Under the pieces are notes generated by a model. That model was given only the letters and a program-made list of their open reading frames with translations. It ran no database searches and was not told where the DNA came from. The position numbers were made by a program, and so were the translations under genes. From Arcicella sp034931005 (GTDB lineage Bacteria; Bacteroidota; Bacteroidia; Cytophagales; Spirosomataceae), in NCBI RefSeq assembly GCF_034931005.1, contig NZ_JAYGIN010000004.1, positions 1 to 64,000 of the forward strand: a DNA stretch of 64,000 nt. The letters are read 5' to 3'. This document shows positions 44,660-54,144 of the stretch, one piece after another; the stretch's first letter is position 1; each line of letters opens with the position of its first letter.

Positions 44660-45598
44660 TTATCCCAACACCACAGGGCCAGCCTGATTAATTCCAGAAA
44701 CATAACATTCTGAACCAATGCCAACTTTGGCAAAACCATCTTGCATAGCTTTCCCAACTCGATTTGCCGTAAATAAATCTTTCGATAAAGCAAACATTGA
44801 AGGGCCAGAACCTGAGATTGAACAACCCAGAGCTCCATTTTCCAAAGCCGCATTCTTTACATCATCAAACTGAGGAATCAAGATTGAGCGAATGGGTTCG
44901 ATAATTACATCTACCAAGCTTCTCGAAATCAAATCGTAATCTGGCAACATCAATCCTGCTACCAAACCCGCTACATTTCCCATTTGAGTAATGGTATTTT
45001 TCAAAGAAATCTCTCTTTTCAAAATATTACGAGCATCCTTCGTATTTACCTCAATGTGTGGGTGAACAATGGTTGCGTATAATTCTTGCGGCGTTTTCAA
45101 TTGAATAATATCCAAAGGTTCATAAGAACGAATGACTACAAAACCGCCCATCAAACTTGGCCCCACGTTATCAGCATGAGCAGAACCGCAAGCGATACGC
45201 TCGCCTTCCATGGCAAAAGGCAATAAATCTTTTTGAGCCAAAGGTCTGCCCATCAATTCATTAGCCGCAAAAACACCTGCCACCGAAGAAGCCGCCGAAG
45301 AACCCAAACCAGAACCCAAAGGCATCAGTTTTTTAAGATTCATTTCAAAACCTTGACCTTCTTCACCAATGGCTTCCAAGAATTTGATAATGGCAATTCC
45401 AGCGGTATTTCTTTCAGCATCCAATGGCAAACGACCATCATCACCTTCAATACTAAGAATTTTAACGCCTTTATGATTAGCTTTTTTCAGGATAAGTTCA
45501 TCTCCAGGATTATCAACGGCAAAACCGAAAATATCAAATCCACAGGCTACATTTGCCACCGTTGCAGGGGCGAAAACTTTTATTGAGTTATTTGTCAT
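44660..45598 (-). CDS. thrB: Homoserine kinase
   Basis: 312 residues, GHMP kinase fold. The N-terminus KVFAPATVANVACGFDIFGFAV is typical of ThrB; the ATP loop is PLGSGLGSSAASSVAGVFAANEL. The C-terminal motif GALGCSISGSGPSMFAL closes the active site. It phosphorylates homoserine for threonine synthesis. Starts 40 bp after the DUF4276 gene on the same strand; thrC is not present in the window. It lies downstream of thrA, but two unrelated genes separate them. Confidence 0.95.
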   Translation of the reverse strand: MTNNSIKVFAPATVANVACGFDIFGFAVDNPGDELILKKANHKGVKILSIEGDDGRLPLDAERNTAGIAIIKFLEAIGEEGQGFEMNLKKLMPLGSGLGSSAASSVAGVFAANELMGRPLAQKDLLPFAMEGERIACGSAHADNVGPSLMGGFVVIRSYEPLDIIQLKTPQELYATIVHPHIEVNTKDARNILKREISLKNTITQMGNVAGLVAGLMLPDYDLISRSLVDVIIEPIRSILIPQFDDVKNAALENGALGCSISGSGPSMFALSKDLFTANRVGKAMQDGFAKVGIGSECYVSGINQAGPVVLG

Positions 45599-45638
45599 TC
45601 TATACTTTTCCTAAATCGACTCCTTTTAATAATTATAA

Positions 45639-46325
45639 TCAAGATGTTAATACACTTTTAATAACTTGGTCAACCCATGCCTTAAAACGTGGACACTCCT
45701 CTAAAATCTTTTCAATTCCAGTTAAATCAGCTATATTAAATCCATCTACAATTTTAGCATATTTTTCATTATTGGATTTGTAAATAGCTTCTAATCTTTT
45801 TGATGGTGCACCTTCTGGAGTGCTATTAATATCTTCTATTCCTAAAAATTCATCTCTTAATAAAGCAACTGCTTTTATAATTTTATCATTTTCTAAACCA
45901 AAACCTTCTATAGGATTTGAAAAGAGTAATGTTTCAAACTCATGACGGATTATATTAGGAATAAAGTTAGGATAAGGTTTAATTGTATTTACATACGTTC
46001 TTAAAGACTCTTCCATACAACTAATACGCTCCTCAACATTATTTTTCTCTTTACATTTCAAATACCCCTTTAACTTTAGTTCACTATTAATACCATAATG
46101 GTCAATCATAGTTGTGATAATGGGTTCATCGTTATAATACACAATAGGCTTTATTGTATTACCGAAATGTTCCATATTATTAAAACCATTTCCACCACCT
46201 TTCATTGATACTAAAATTGGTTGGATATTAGTATGCAAGCCTTTAGCAGTGAAATAAGGAATCAAAATACGTTTGACAAACTCTTCCTCAGTTGGTCCTT
46301 CTACGATAATGTATAATTGCTTCAT
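45639..46325 (-). CDS. DUF4276 family (TOPRIM-like) protein, partner of the AAA ATPase
   Basis: 228 residues. The N-terminus YIIVEGPTEEEFVKRILIPY carries the Glu of a TOPRIM-type fold; TTMIDHYG supplies an Asp and RHEFETLLFSNP is the characteristic DUF4276 motif. The four-base overlap with the upstream ATPase gene (ATG within its 3' end) shows tight coupling. DUF4276 proteins accompany AAA15/OLD-like ATPases and are thought to be the nuclease or effector half of two-gene defence systems related to OLD and PARIS. That the pair is an active defence module is an inference. Confidence 0.8.
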   Translation of the reverse strand: MKQLYIIVEGPTEEEFVKRILIPYFTAKGLHTNIQPILVSMKGGGNGFNNMEHFGNTIKPIVYYNDEPIITTMIDHYGINSELKLKGYLKCKEKNNVEERISCMEESLRTYVNTIKPYPNFIPNIIRHEFETLLFSNPIEGFGLENDKIIKAVALLRDEFLGIEDINSTPEGAPSKRLEAIYKSNNEKYAKIVDGFNIADLTGIEKILEECPRFKAWVDQVIKSVLTS

Positions 46326-47398
46326 GGTGTACCTCCAATTACATTTTTATTCCACAAATCACCAATACTATACTCTTGAAGCCAGTCGCTGAGACTTTCA
46401 CTATTTTGCCGAACAAATACCGATTGATTATCCTCTCTATCAACAGTAATAATATCTTCTGGGCTAAAATTATCCACCAAATTTATGGACTGAGTCGAAA
46501 TAATAATTTGACTTTGAGCCGATGCTTTTTTGATTAGTCCAGCCAATTTATTGATGGCGAAAGGATGTAAACCTAATTCTGGTTCATCAATAATGATAGT
46601 TGAAGGAATTTCTGGCTGTAAAAGTAAGGTCGCTAAAGCCATAAAACGCAAAGTACCATCTGATAACTGCATCGCATACAAACGCATGTCCGAACCTTTT
46701 TGCTTCCATGATAATTGTATCTTATCCTCTCTAATTTTGTCAGGTTCTAACACAAAACAGTCAAAATATGGAGCAACAGACCTAATAAGCATTTCTATTT
46801 TTATGAAACTTTTAGGATGTTTTTCTTGAAGAAAATACAAAAAAGCAGCTAAATTCCCAGCATCTTCAAATAAATATTGGTTATCATCAATATTACCTTT
46901 TTGCTTAATTTTTGCCGTTTTACTGGTATCGTGAAAATGAAAAATTTTAAATGAAGACATATATTTTTTCACATACTTATATCTTCCACCTTCTTCATTT
47001 TTTAACCTGCTTTCTAAATATCCATTTCCAAGTGGTATTTCATCCCAACCCGTTTTTCCAAATCCATGATAAAATCGGGTTATATCATATTCAAAAAATA
47101 GATTCCCCTGTTGGTTTGGCTTCAGGGTAAAAGAATAAGCATTGGTTTTATCAAACTCAATTCTCCCTAAAAGACGTTCAGACTCCTTTAATCCATTATA
47201 TAAAATATTTTCTGCCCCCGCTTCTTCTGCAATATAGTTCTGTAAGTTTTGAGTGTAAATATTATATATTAGTTTAAAAAAATTAATAAAATTACTTTTA
47301 CCCGCACCATTAGCACCAATCAGGACATTGATAGGCAAGAGCTTCAACTCCATTTCTCTGATGGATTTGAAATTTCTAATTTTTATTAAATTTATCAT
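46322..47398 (-). CDS. AAA15/OLD-like ABC ATPase, defence-type pair
   Basis: 358 residues. Walker A is GANGAGKS (residues 28-35), after the RNFKSIREMELKLLPINVLI start typical of RecF/SMC-like AAA15 ATPases. The ABC signature is LSDGTLRFMAL (about 246), Walker B TIIIDEPELGLHP (about 270), and IISTQSINLVDNF provides the switch His/Gln region. No nuclease domain is fused; the downstream DUF4276 protein probably supplies it. The gene starts 11 bp after the thrA stop, so it is transcribed with thrA. AT content is visibly higher than in thrA, suggesting transfer. Confidence 0.85.
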   Translation of the reverse strand: MINLIKIRNFKSIREMELKLLPINVLIGANGAGKSNFINFFKLIYNIYTQNLQNYIAEEAGAENILYNGLKESERLLGRIEFDKTNAYSFTLKPNQQGNLFFEYDITRFYHGFGKTGWDEIPLGNGYLESRLKNEEGGRYKYVKKYMSSFKIFHFHDTSKTAKIKQKGNIDDNQYLFEDAGNLAAFLYFLQEKHPKSFIKIEMLIRSVAPYFDCFVLEPDKIREDKIQLSWKQKGSDMRLYAMQLSDGTLRFMALATLLLQPEIPSTIIIDEPELGLHPFAINKLAGLIKKASAQSQIIISTQSINLVDNFSPEDIITVDREDNQSVFVRQNSESLSDWLQEYSIGDLWNKNVIGGTP

Positions 47399-47409
47399 AA
47401 AATATTTGT

Positions 47410-49866
47410 CTAAGCCAAATAGCTCCCAATTGCCACAATATCCGCAAACACACCTGATGCCGTCACCTCTGCTCCTGCTCCTGGGCCTTTGATGACCAAT
47501 GGGCGGTCGTGGTAGCGTTTTGTGGTGAATGAAATCACGTTATCGGCTCCGTCCATCATATAGAATGGATGTGTTTTTCCAATACTTCTTACACCAATGT
47601 TGATTTTGTTATTTTCCAAAGTCGCAATGAATCTTAGCACTTCGCCTTTGGCTTCTGCTTCGTTTACCATTGCTTCAAAATAAGCGTTTGAAACCTCTAA
47701 TTCCGTGAAAAAATCTTCAACGGTTGGGGCTTGTTCGCAATTTTCTGGCAATAATTTATCGATTGTAACGTCTTCTGGCTCTAATTTTAAGCCTATTTCA
47801 CGACCTAAAATCAAAATCTTACGGGCTACGTCCATTCCGCTCAAATCTTCTCTTGGGTCTGGTTCGGTATAACCTTTTACTTTGGCTTCTTTTACGATGT
47901 CGGCAAACTTAACGCCTGCTTTGAAATTATTGAAAATGTACGACAATGTTCCTGATAAAACGCCTTCGATTTTCTCAAATCTATCACCCGAAGAAATCAA
48001 GCCTTGTAGCGTATTGATTACGGGTAAACCCGCTCCTACGTTGGTTTCGTACAAGAATTTTACGCCTTTTTTCAACGCTGTTCTGTGCAACAAAGCATAA
48101 TCTTCGTAACGTCCCGAATTGGCTACTTTATTGGGCGTTACTACCGAAATGTTCGCTTCAAATAATCCTAAATAATAGTTGTGAATTTCTTTGTTAGCGG
48201 TACAATCTGCAAAGACTGAATTGGGTAAATTTAACCGTTTGGCTTCTTCTACAAATGCCCAAATTTCAGCAGGTTTCCCTTTTGAATCACGTTCTTCTTC
48301 CCACGAACCTAAGTCAATTCCTTGTGGATCAATGAGCATTTTTCGAGAATTCATCACGCCCACCAAATTGATTTTCAAGGCTTTGTATTTCGATAAATAA
48401 TTTTCTTGTCCTTGCAATTGTTCTAATAATGCTTTACCAATTAAACCTGTTCCTACCAAGAAAAGGTTTAAGGTTTTGGCTTGCGAGAAGAAGAACGAAT
48501 CATGGATAACATTCAAGGCTTTTGAAATATCCTTTTTCTCAATTACCACGGAAATATTCAATTCTGATGAACCTTGTGCCGTAGCAATAATGTTGATTCC
48601 ATTTTTACCCAGAACCGAGAATAATTTCCCACTTACGCCTGTATGACGACGCATTCCTTCGCCCACAACGGCAATTACCGACAGATTTTCTTGAATATCA
48701 ATGCCTTCTACATCGCCATCGGCAATTTCAGCTTTGAATTCTTCTTCCAACAATGCTTTTACCGCAACCGATGCAGAAGGCTCAATGGCAAAACATATTG
48801 AGTGTTCGGATGAGGCTTGCGAAATCAAAATAACGGAAATTTTGTGCTTCGCTAAAACGGTAAATAACTTGGCTGAAACCCCAGCAACGCCAATCATACC
48901 CGAACCTTGTAAGTTGACCAAAGCCAAATTATCAATTGAACTGATACCCGTAATAATGTATTCTGATGGCTCTGCGGCACGATTTACGACCGTTCCAATA
49001 AAATCGGTATTGAATGTATTGAGAACTCTAATCGGGATATTTTTGGCAAAAGCGGGTTGCAACGAAGGCGGATAAATCACTTTCGCCCCAAAATGTGTCA
49101 ATTCCATCGCTTCCGAATACGTGATGGTCGGAATGGTAAACGCATTTTTCACTTTGCGTGGGTCGGCGGTCATCATGCCGTCCACATCTGTCCAAATTTC
49201 GATTTCTTCCGCATTTAAAGCCGCCCCGAAAATTGAACCTGTATAATCAGAACCTCCACGACCAAGTGTTGTGGTTTCGCCTTTTTCGGTCGAACCAATA
49301 AAACCTGTAATTAATTGTAGTGATTTTGTTTTCGAGAAATACGTTTGAATTTGAGCGTTCGTTACCTCGAAATTCACCGCCGCCATGCCAAAATTACCAT
49401 CGGTACGAATGACTTTTCGGGCATCTAAAAACTGACAATCAACGCCTTGTGCATGAAGAATTTCATAAATCAAGGTGGTAGAAAGACGTTCTCCGAAACT
49501 GACGATAAGGTCAGAGGTTCGGTCAGAAATTTCACGAATCAGCGAGACACCTTTCAGTAAATCCTCTAATTCGTTGATAGTGGTGCGGATATTTGCGAAT
49601 ACTTTCGACTGAGATTTTACGTCAATTAAGGCACGTACAACTGTGAAATGACGATTTTCAATCTCTTTAACTAAGTCAAAATAGGTGGTATCTCCTACCG
49701 ACGCTAAATCTCCTGCTTTCAATAACTGGTTGGTCACGCCACCCATTGCTGAAAATACTGCTGCGACTTGCTCACCTTTTGCTTGTTTGCTTTTGATGAT
49801 GCCTAACACCGCTTGGATACTGTCAATAGTACCACAAGAAGTTCCTCCGAATTTTAATACTTTCAT
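47410..49866 (-). CDS. thrA: Bifunctional aspartate kinase/homoserine dehydrogenase
   Basis: 818 residues. The aspartokinase domain starts KFGGTSCGT (residues 5-13) and contains VFSAMGGVTNQLL, SFGERLST, GRGGSDYTGS and EIWTDVDGMMTADPR. Two ACT-type regulatory segments follow (about 310-455: LVNLQGSGMIGVAGVSAK, IAVVGEGMRRHTG). Homoserine dehydrogenase spans 465-818 with LFLVGTGLIGKALLEQL, VVTPNKVANSG, FLYETNVGAGLPVI, GVLSGTLSYIF and KGYTEPDPREDLSGMDVARK. It catalyses the first and third steps toward threonine and methionine and is probably inhibited by threonine. No obvious Thr/Ile leader peptide was found upstream. Confidence 0.96.
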   Translation of the reverse strand: MKVLKFGGTSCGTIDSIQAVLGIIKSKQAKGEQVAAVFSAMGGVTNQLLKAGDLASVGDTTYFDLVKEIENRHFTVVRALIDVKSQSKVFANIRTTINELEDLLKGVSLIREISDRTSDLIVSFGERLSTTLIYEILHAQGVDCQFLDARKVIRTDGNFGMAAVNFEVTNAQIQTYFSKTKSLQLITGFIGSTEKGETTTLGRGGSDYTGSIFGAALNAEEIEIWTDVDGMMTADPRKVKNAFTIPTITYSEAMELTHFGAKVIYPPSLQPAFAKNIPIRVLNTFNTDFIGTVVNRAAEPSEYIITGISSIDNLALVNLQGSGMIGVAGVSAKLFTVLAKHKISVILISQASSEHSICFAIEPSASVAVKALLEEEFKAEIADGDVEGIDIQENLSVIAVVGEGMRRHTGVSGKLFSVLGKNGINIIATAQGSSELNISVVIEKKDISKALNVIHDSFFFSQAKTLNLFLVGTGLIGKALLEQLQGQENYLSKYKALKINLVGVMNSRKMLIDPQGIDLGSWEEERDSKGKPAEIWAFVEEAKRLNLPNSVFADCTANKEIHNYYLGLFEANISVVTPNKVANSGRYEDYALLHRTALKKGVKFLYETNVGAGLPVINTLQGLISSGDRFEKIEGVLSGTLSYIFNNFKAGVKFADIVKEAKVKGYTEPDPREDLSGMDVARKILILGREIGLKLEPEDVTIDKLLPENCEQAPTVEDFFTELEVSNAYFEAMVNEAEAKGEVLRFIATLENNKINIGVRSIGKTHPFYMMDGADNVISFTTKRYHDRPLVIKGPGAGAEVTASGVFADIVAIGSYLA

Positions 49867-49958
49867 TTTTTTAGTGAATAGTTATCCTATTCCTGCTTGG
49901 ATTATCTGCTTTACAACAGCAGGTTAAATTTATTATGTTTATTGTATTATACGCTAAA

Positions 49959-50828
49959 TTATAAGTTATTCTCTTCTTTAATTTTCAAAACAAAGTCAAC
50001 TGAGACCTCAAAATCTTCCAAAATTTCGTCTATCGTTAATCTCCCTCTTCTGAGAGCTTTAATTATTCCTTCTATTTTTTGCTCAATTCTTCCTTCTATT
50101 TTTCCGTCATTATGAGAAGTATCCATTGCATTTTTTAAATCTCGATATTGTTTTAAACTATTTTCATATTCATCTAATTCAATGGGTGAATACTTGGCAA
50201 TTTCTGCCGCTTTAAATAGCTTCTCAAATACTTTTTCTTGTAATTTTTGCGGACGTTTTTCTAATTCAGAAAGATGTTTAAGTACATACAACCATTTATC
50301 ATAAGTTGTTTCTAACTCCTCTTCTGTTTTAATAAAATTGGGCATTTCAAGGTAAATGAAAGTCAATTTATCATAAAATACCTTACAATTTTGGTCTTTT
50401 AATTTCACTTCATGTCTAACCGTTTTTTCATTTTCATCTTCAGAAAAGACAAAATCTAAAATACCAACAGTATAAACTTCTGCTAATTTAAAATTCCAAT
50501 CGCCCCTAATACTTTGCTCTTGAATTGGAAATGAAGCATAATAAACGCTTCTGTCTTTGAAATAATTCTGCTTCGCCTTTTGCATTTCAACGATAAAACG
50601 CTCATCATTTTCACCTACACAATACAAATCAAAAATCACTTTTCTGTCAAGTGTAGTACGTCCCATCCTTTCACTATTAGCGTAGGTCAAGTCCTTGATT
50701 TTTCGTTCTTTGGGCAATACAACTTCATTCAAAAAATCTATCAGTAAATCTTTGTTAAGTTCTGTTCCAAACAGTTTTTTGAAACCAAAATCTGTAAATG
50801 GATTTATGTATTTATCTCTTAAAGCCAT
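49959..50828 (-). CDS. Rpn family PD-(D/E)XK nuclease/transposase-like protein
   Basis: 289 residues. The N-terminus INPFTDFGFKKLFGTE is typical of the Rpn family; the catalytic core is seen in DLYCVGENDERFIVEMQKAKQNYF (D...E-x-Q/K). The C-terminal part is helical and ends with a variable region (IEGIIKALRRGRLTIDEILEDFEVS). These proteins promote recA-independent recombination in E. coli and are often mobile. It lies 92 bp upstream of thrA on the same strand. Confidence 0.85.
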   Translation of the reverse strand: MALRDKYINPFTDFGFKKLFGTELNKDLLIDFLNEVVLPKERKIKDLTYANSERMGRTTLDRKVIFDLYCVGENDERFIVEMQKAKQNYFKDRSVYYASFPIQEQSIRGDWNFKLAEVYTVGILDFVFSEDENEKTVRHEVKLKDQNCKVFYDKLTFIYLEMPNFIKTEEELETTYDKWLYVLKHLSELEKRPQKLQEKVFEKLFKAAEIAKYSPIELDEYENSLKQYRDLKNAMDTSHNDGKIEGRIEQKIEGIIKALRRGRLTIDEILEDFEVSVDFVLKIKEENNL

Positions 50829-51082
50829 AATGTTGTATCATTATTGAATTTCCCAAAAGCAAAGATACCAATTTCACCTCCTCAACCCAAAAGACAACAA
50901 ACAATCCTCCGCAACTATTACGTTTTTATTATAACATGGGAATATTTCTCGTGATTTTCGAATATAAATTTTTGAGAATATCTGTCGTCAATTGATGTTC
51001 AAAACCCTTGCCAATATTGTATTTATTGCGACTTCTACCATTTCAAGAAAGTGAATTACTATCAATAAGGTCACTTTTAAAA

Positions 51083-51138
51083 TTAACCTACCGTTAATAT
51101 TTCTTTAACATACGTCTGTTTTTTCAAGAATAGTTTTG
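51083..51138 (+). promoter_or_regulatory. Pho-box-like direct repeats and -7 element of the choice-of-anchor I gene
   Basis: TTAA occurs three times with an exact 11-bp period (51083 TTAACC, 51094 TTAATA, 51105 TTAACA), as in PhoB/PhoP binding sites. A TAGTTTTG -7 element follows at 51131-51138, and the ATG is at 51154. No -33 TTTG is present, which suits an activator-dependent promoter. Nothing else is recognised in the 325-bp gap. Confidence 0.45.
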
Positions 51139-51153
51139 TAAAAAAATAGACTC

Positions 51154-52656
51154 ATGAAAAAATCTTTAGTAATCCTCTCTCTTTCATTTTTGTTCCTTTT
51201 GTCCAATTGTGATAAAAACGAAGCGGAGTTTTTTGTCAATGAAGACGCTGCCACTTTTGCCGAAATAGGCACAATAGACATAGGTGATGTTGGTGCTGCC
51301 GAAATTTCTGCTTATGACCCCGCAACCAACAAACTCTTTGTTGTCAATAATGGAACGGTCAATAAAATTGATGTCATTGATTTTACAGACCCAGCCAAAA
51401 TGAGCGTAATTGCTTCTATTAGCATGACTCCGTATGGTGGGGCAGTCAACAGTGTTGCGGTATCAAATGGTAAATTGGCAGCCGCTATTGAATCGGTTGA
51501 CAAGCAAGCAACAGGCAAAGTTGTTGTATTTAATACTACTGATTATAAGGAAGTTAAAACAATCACCGTTGGAGCTTTACCTGATATGATAACGTATTCG
51601 CCCGATGGTAGATTTATTTTAACTGCCAACGAAGGCGAACCCAATGCTACTTATAAAAATGACCCTTTAGGAACAATTTCTATTATTTCAGTTAATGATA
51701 ATTATTCTGTTTCGACTTTAGATTTTTCATCTTTCAGTAGTCAACAAGCCAGTTTAACGGCTAAAGGTTTTAGAATTTTTGGATTAAATGCAAGCTTTGC
51801 TCAAGATATTGAACCTGAATACATTACTGTTTCTGACGATTCAAAAACAGCTTGGGTTACCCTTCAAGAAAATAATGCTATTGCTAAAATAAACCTTGAA
51901 ACGAAAGCCATTACGAGCATTTTACCACTTGGTTTTAAGGATTATAACGTTGATGGTAACGCCGTTGACATCAGTGATAGAGACAATTTGGTGGCTGCCA
52001 ATAAGTGGAATATCAAAGGTATGTATCAGCCTGATGCGATTTCGGTGGTAGAAAATGGTGGTATCCCTTATTTATTTACGGCTAATGAAGGCGATTCACG
52101 AGAATACACGGCATTTGCTGAAATCAAAAGAGTTAGTGCCTTAAAATTAGATGCGACGGCTTTCCCAGATGCAACTTTTAAAACTGATGCCAAAGCTGGT
52201 CGTTTGAATGTAACAACGACTTTAGGTGATACCGACGGTGATGGTGATTTTGACCAATTATATTCGTTAGGAGCTCGTTCGTTTAGTGTTTGGAATGGCA
52301 ATGATGGAGCGTTAGTTTTTGATAGCAAAAACGAATTAGACACAAAAGTAATCGCCGCAGGAGTTTATGATGATGCCCGTAGTGATGATAAATCGGTTGA
52401 ACCTGAGGGAATTGCAACGGGAATGGTAGGTAATAAAAAAGTGGCTTTTGTGGGTATGGAAAGAGTAGATGCGGTTGCAATTTATGACATTTCTAATCCA
52501 AAAGCACCTGTATTTTTACAATTAGTAAAATGTGGCGATGCTCCTGAAGGCGTTTTATTTATTCCTGCTAAAAACAGTCCAACTCAAAAAAGTTTATTAG
52601 TTGTTAGTAGCGAAAATGATGGCGTTGTGAAGGTTTATCAGCCTAAAACTTTGTAG
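51154..52656 (+). CDS. Choice-of-anchor I family lipoprotein (beta-propeller)
   Basis: 500 residues. Lipoprotein signal MKKSLVILSLSFLFLLSNC (Cys19). The body is a seven-bladed-type propeller with repeats such as NKLFVVNNGTVNKIDVIDF, PDMITYSPDGRFILTANEGEPN, PEYITVSDDSKTAWVTLQENNAIAKI and PYLFTANEGDSREY, ending PEGVLFIPAKNSPTQKSLLVVSSENDGVV. These are the hallmarks of choice-of-anchor I proteins, some annotated as alkaline phosphatases. Here the protein is anchored by lipid instead of a C-terminal sorting signal. A Pho-box-like element upstream suggests phosphate-starvation control. Confidence 0.85.
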   Translation: MKKSLVILSLSFLFLLSNCDKNEAEFFVNEDAATFAEIGTIDIGDVGAAEISAYDPATNKLFVVNNGTVNKIDVIDFTDPAKMSVIASISMTPYGGAVNSVAVSNGKLAAAIESVDKQATGKVVVFNTTDYKEVKTITVGALPDMITYSPDGRFILTANEGEPNATYKNDPLGTISIISVNDNYSVSTLDFSSFSSQQASLTAKGFRIFGLNASFAQDIEPEYITVSDDSKTAWVTLQENNAIAKINLETKAITSILPLGFKDYNVDGNAVDISDRDNLVAANKWNIKGMYQPDAISVVENGGIPYLFTANEGDSREYTAFAEIKRVSALKLDATAFPDATFKTDAKAGRLNVTTTLGDTDGDGDFDQLYSLGARSFSVWNGNDGALVFDSKNELDTKVIAAGVYDDARSDDKSVEPEGIATGMVGNKKVAFVGMERVDAVAIYDISNPKAPVFLQLVKCGDAPEGVLFIPAKNSPTQKSLLVVSSENDGVVKVYQPKTL

Positions 52657-52729
52657 AATTAATTAGCGTGTTTATCTCATAATTTATTCGGGAATACATT
52701 ATAATAAAATGCGTAATATTTCCAAAATA

Positions 52730-52762
52730 AAATCCATGCAAACTAATTGCATGGATTTTTTA
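52730..52762 (+). terminator. Terminator of the choice-of-anchor I gene
   Basis: AATCCATGCAA pairs with TTGCATGGATT across a 4-nt loop, followed by six T. Confidence 0.85.
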
Positions 52763-52830
52763 TTTTATCCCCCTAATTTTAAACCCATTCTATCAACTTT
52801 GTGTTTCAGTTTATATAAACCGTAATAATC

Positions 52831-53949
52831 ATGTTAGGCTATCGTTTCTCAGAATTTATACCCTCCGAACAGGAAGATGGCAAAAAAGCCAAGTTCGACC
52901 AATTGCTTGATATTTTCAATCAATTAATTACCATGACGGCTGGAAATGTCTCCGAGGCTTTGTCGTGGATTACGCAATTGGATAAGCAATATAATCTCAC
53001 CGATGAATCTTATGGAATTGCCGATTTTATCCAAGATTTGAAGGACAAAGGCTACATCAAAGAAGAAAAAAACGAAGATGGCGAAGGGCAACAAGTCCTC
53101 ACGGCAAAGGGCGAACAGTCAATTCGTAAACAATCTTTGGATGAGATTTTCGGAAAATTAAAGAAAACTAATAATTCTGGAAATCACAGAACTCCCTACC
53201 AAGGCACGGGCGATGAAAATAATACCGACCGCAGAGAATTTCAATTTGGGGATTCGATGGAGCAAATTGCCATGACTGAATCAATCCGAAATGCACAAAT
53301 TAATAATGGCGTTGAGAATTTTATGCTTACTGAAAATGACCTCGAAATCATGGACAAAGAGTATAAAGCCCAAACTTCTACGGTGTTAATGATTGACATT
53401 TCGCACTCGATGATTCTTTATGGTGAGGATAGAATTACGCCCGCCAAAAAAGTAGCGATGGCGATGGCGGAACTCATTATGACCAAATATCCCAAAGATA
53501 CGTTGGACGTTATTGTCTTCGGAAATGATGCTTGGCAGATTCAGGTGAGAGATTTACCCTATTTGGAAGTGGGTCCTTATCATACCAATACTGTTGCAGG
53601 ATTGGAATTGGCGATGGATTTATTGAGAAGAAGAAAGAATAAAAACAAGCAAATTTTTATGATTACCGACGGCAAGCCAACCTGTTTGAAAGAAGGAATC
53701 AAATATTATAAAAACTCGTTTGGCTTAGATAAAAAAATTCTGAATAAAACGCTCACATTAGCCGCACAGTGTAGAAGATTGAAAATTCCTGTAACCACAT
53801 TCATGATTGCAAGAGATGAATATTTAAAAGAATTTGTCCAAGAATTTACCAAAATCAACAACGGACGAGCATATTATTCTTCGTTGAAAGGGCTTGGAGA
53901 GTTTATTTTTGAGGATTATGAGAACAATCGTCGTAAAGATGTTAGATGA
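52831..53949 (+). CDS. vWA domain protein, partner of the downstream AAA ATPase
   Basis: 372 residues. The N-terminal 180 residues are helical and include a charged low-complexity part. The vWA domain (about 185-350) has a MIDAS site, VLMIDISHSM (DxSxS), then DTLDVIVFGNDAW and FMITDGKPT (Asp of motif 3). It resembles the D subunit of magnesium-chelatase-type complexes. The MoxR-like AAA protein that pairs with it lies 195 bp downstream. Such pairs insert metal or remodel complexes; the target here is unknown. Confidence 0.85.
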   Translation: MLGYRFSEFIPSEQEDGKKAKFDQLLDIFNQLITMTAGNVSEALSWITQLDKQYNLTDESYGIADFIQDLKDKGYIKEEKNEDGEGQQVLTAKGEQSIRKQSLDEIFGKLKKTNNSGNHRTPYQGTGDENNTDRREFQFGDSMEQIAMTESIRNAQINNGVENFMLTENDLEIMDKEYKAQTSTVLMIDISHSMILYGEDRITPAKKVAMAMAELIMTKYPKDTLDVIVFGNDAWQIQVRDLPYLEVGPYHTNTVAGLELAMDLLRRRKNKNKQIFMITDGKPTCLKEGIKYYKNSFGLDKKILNKTLTLAAQCRRLKIPVTTFMIARDEYLKEFVQEFTKINNGRAYYSSLKGLGEFIFEDYENNRRKDVR

Positions 53950-54144
53950 TAGAGAATAGATTTTAGAGAATAATGAATAAAAGTTTAAACATAAATGAAC
54001 CTAAAAAATAGTACAGAGGGGAATAATCTATAACTCCTTTTCATTGTTTAAGCGTAAATAAAAGAAACGGTTTAAGAGTTTAAGACCACTACATTTTATT
54101 TATATAGAATTTAACAAACATAAGAAAGCATAAAACCAATTATA

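Noticed and set aside
47398..47410. A promoter between thrA and the ATPase gene
   Set aside because: The gap is only 11 bp and no TAnnTTTG element is seen; readthrough from thrA is simpler.
48701..49075. 124-codon plus-strand frame
   Set aside because: Antisense shadow within thrA.
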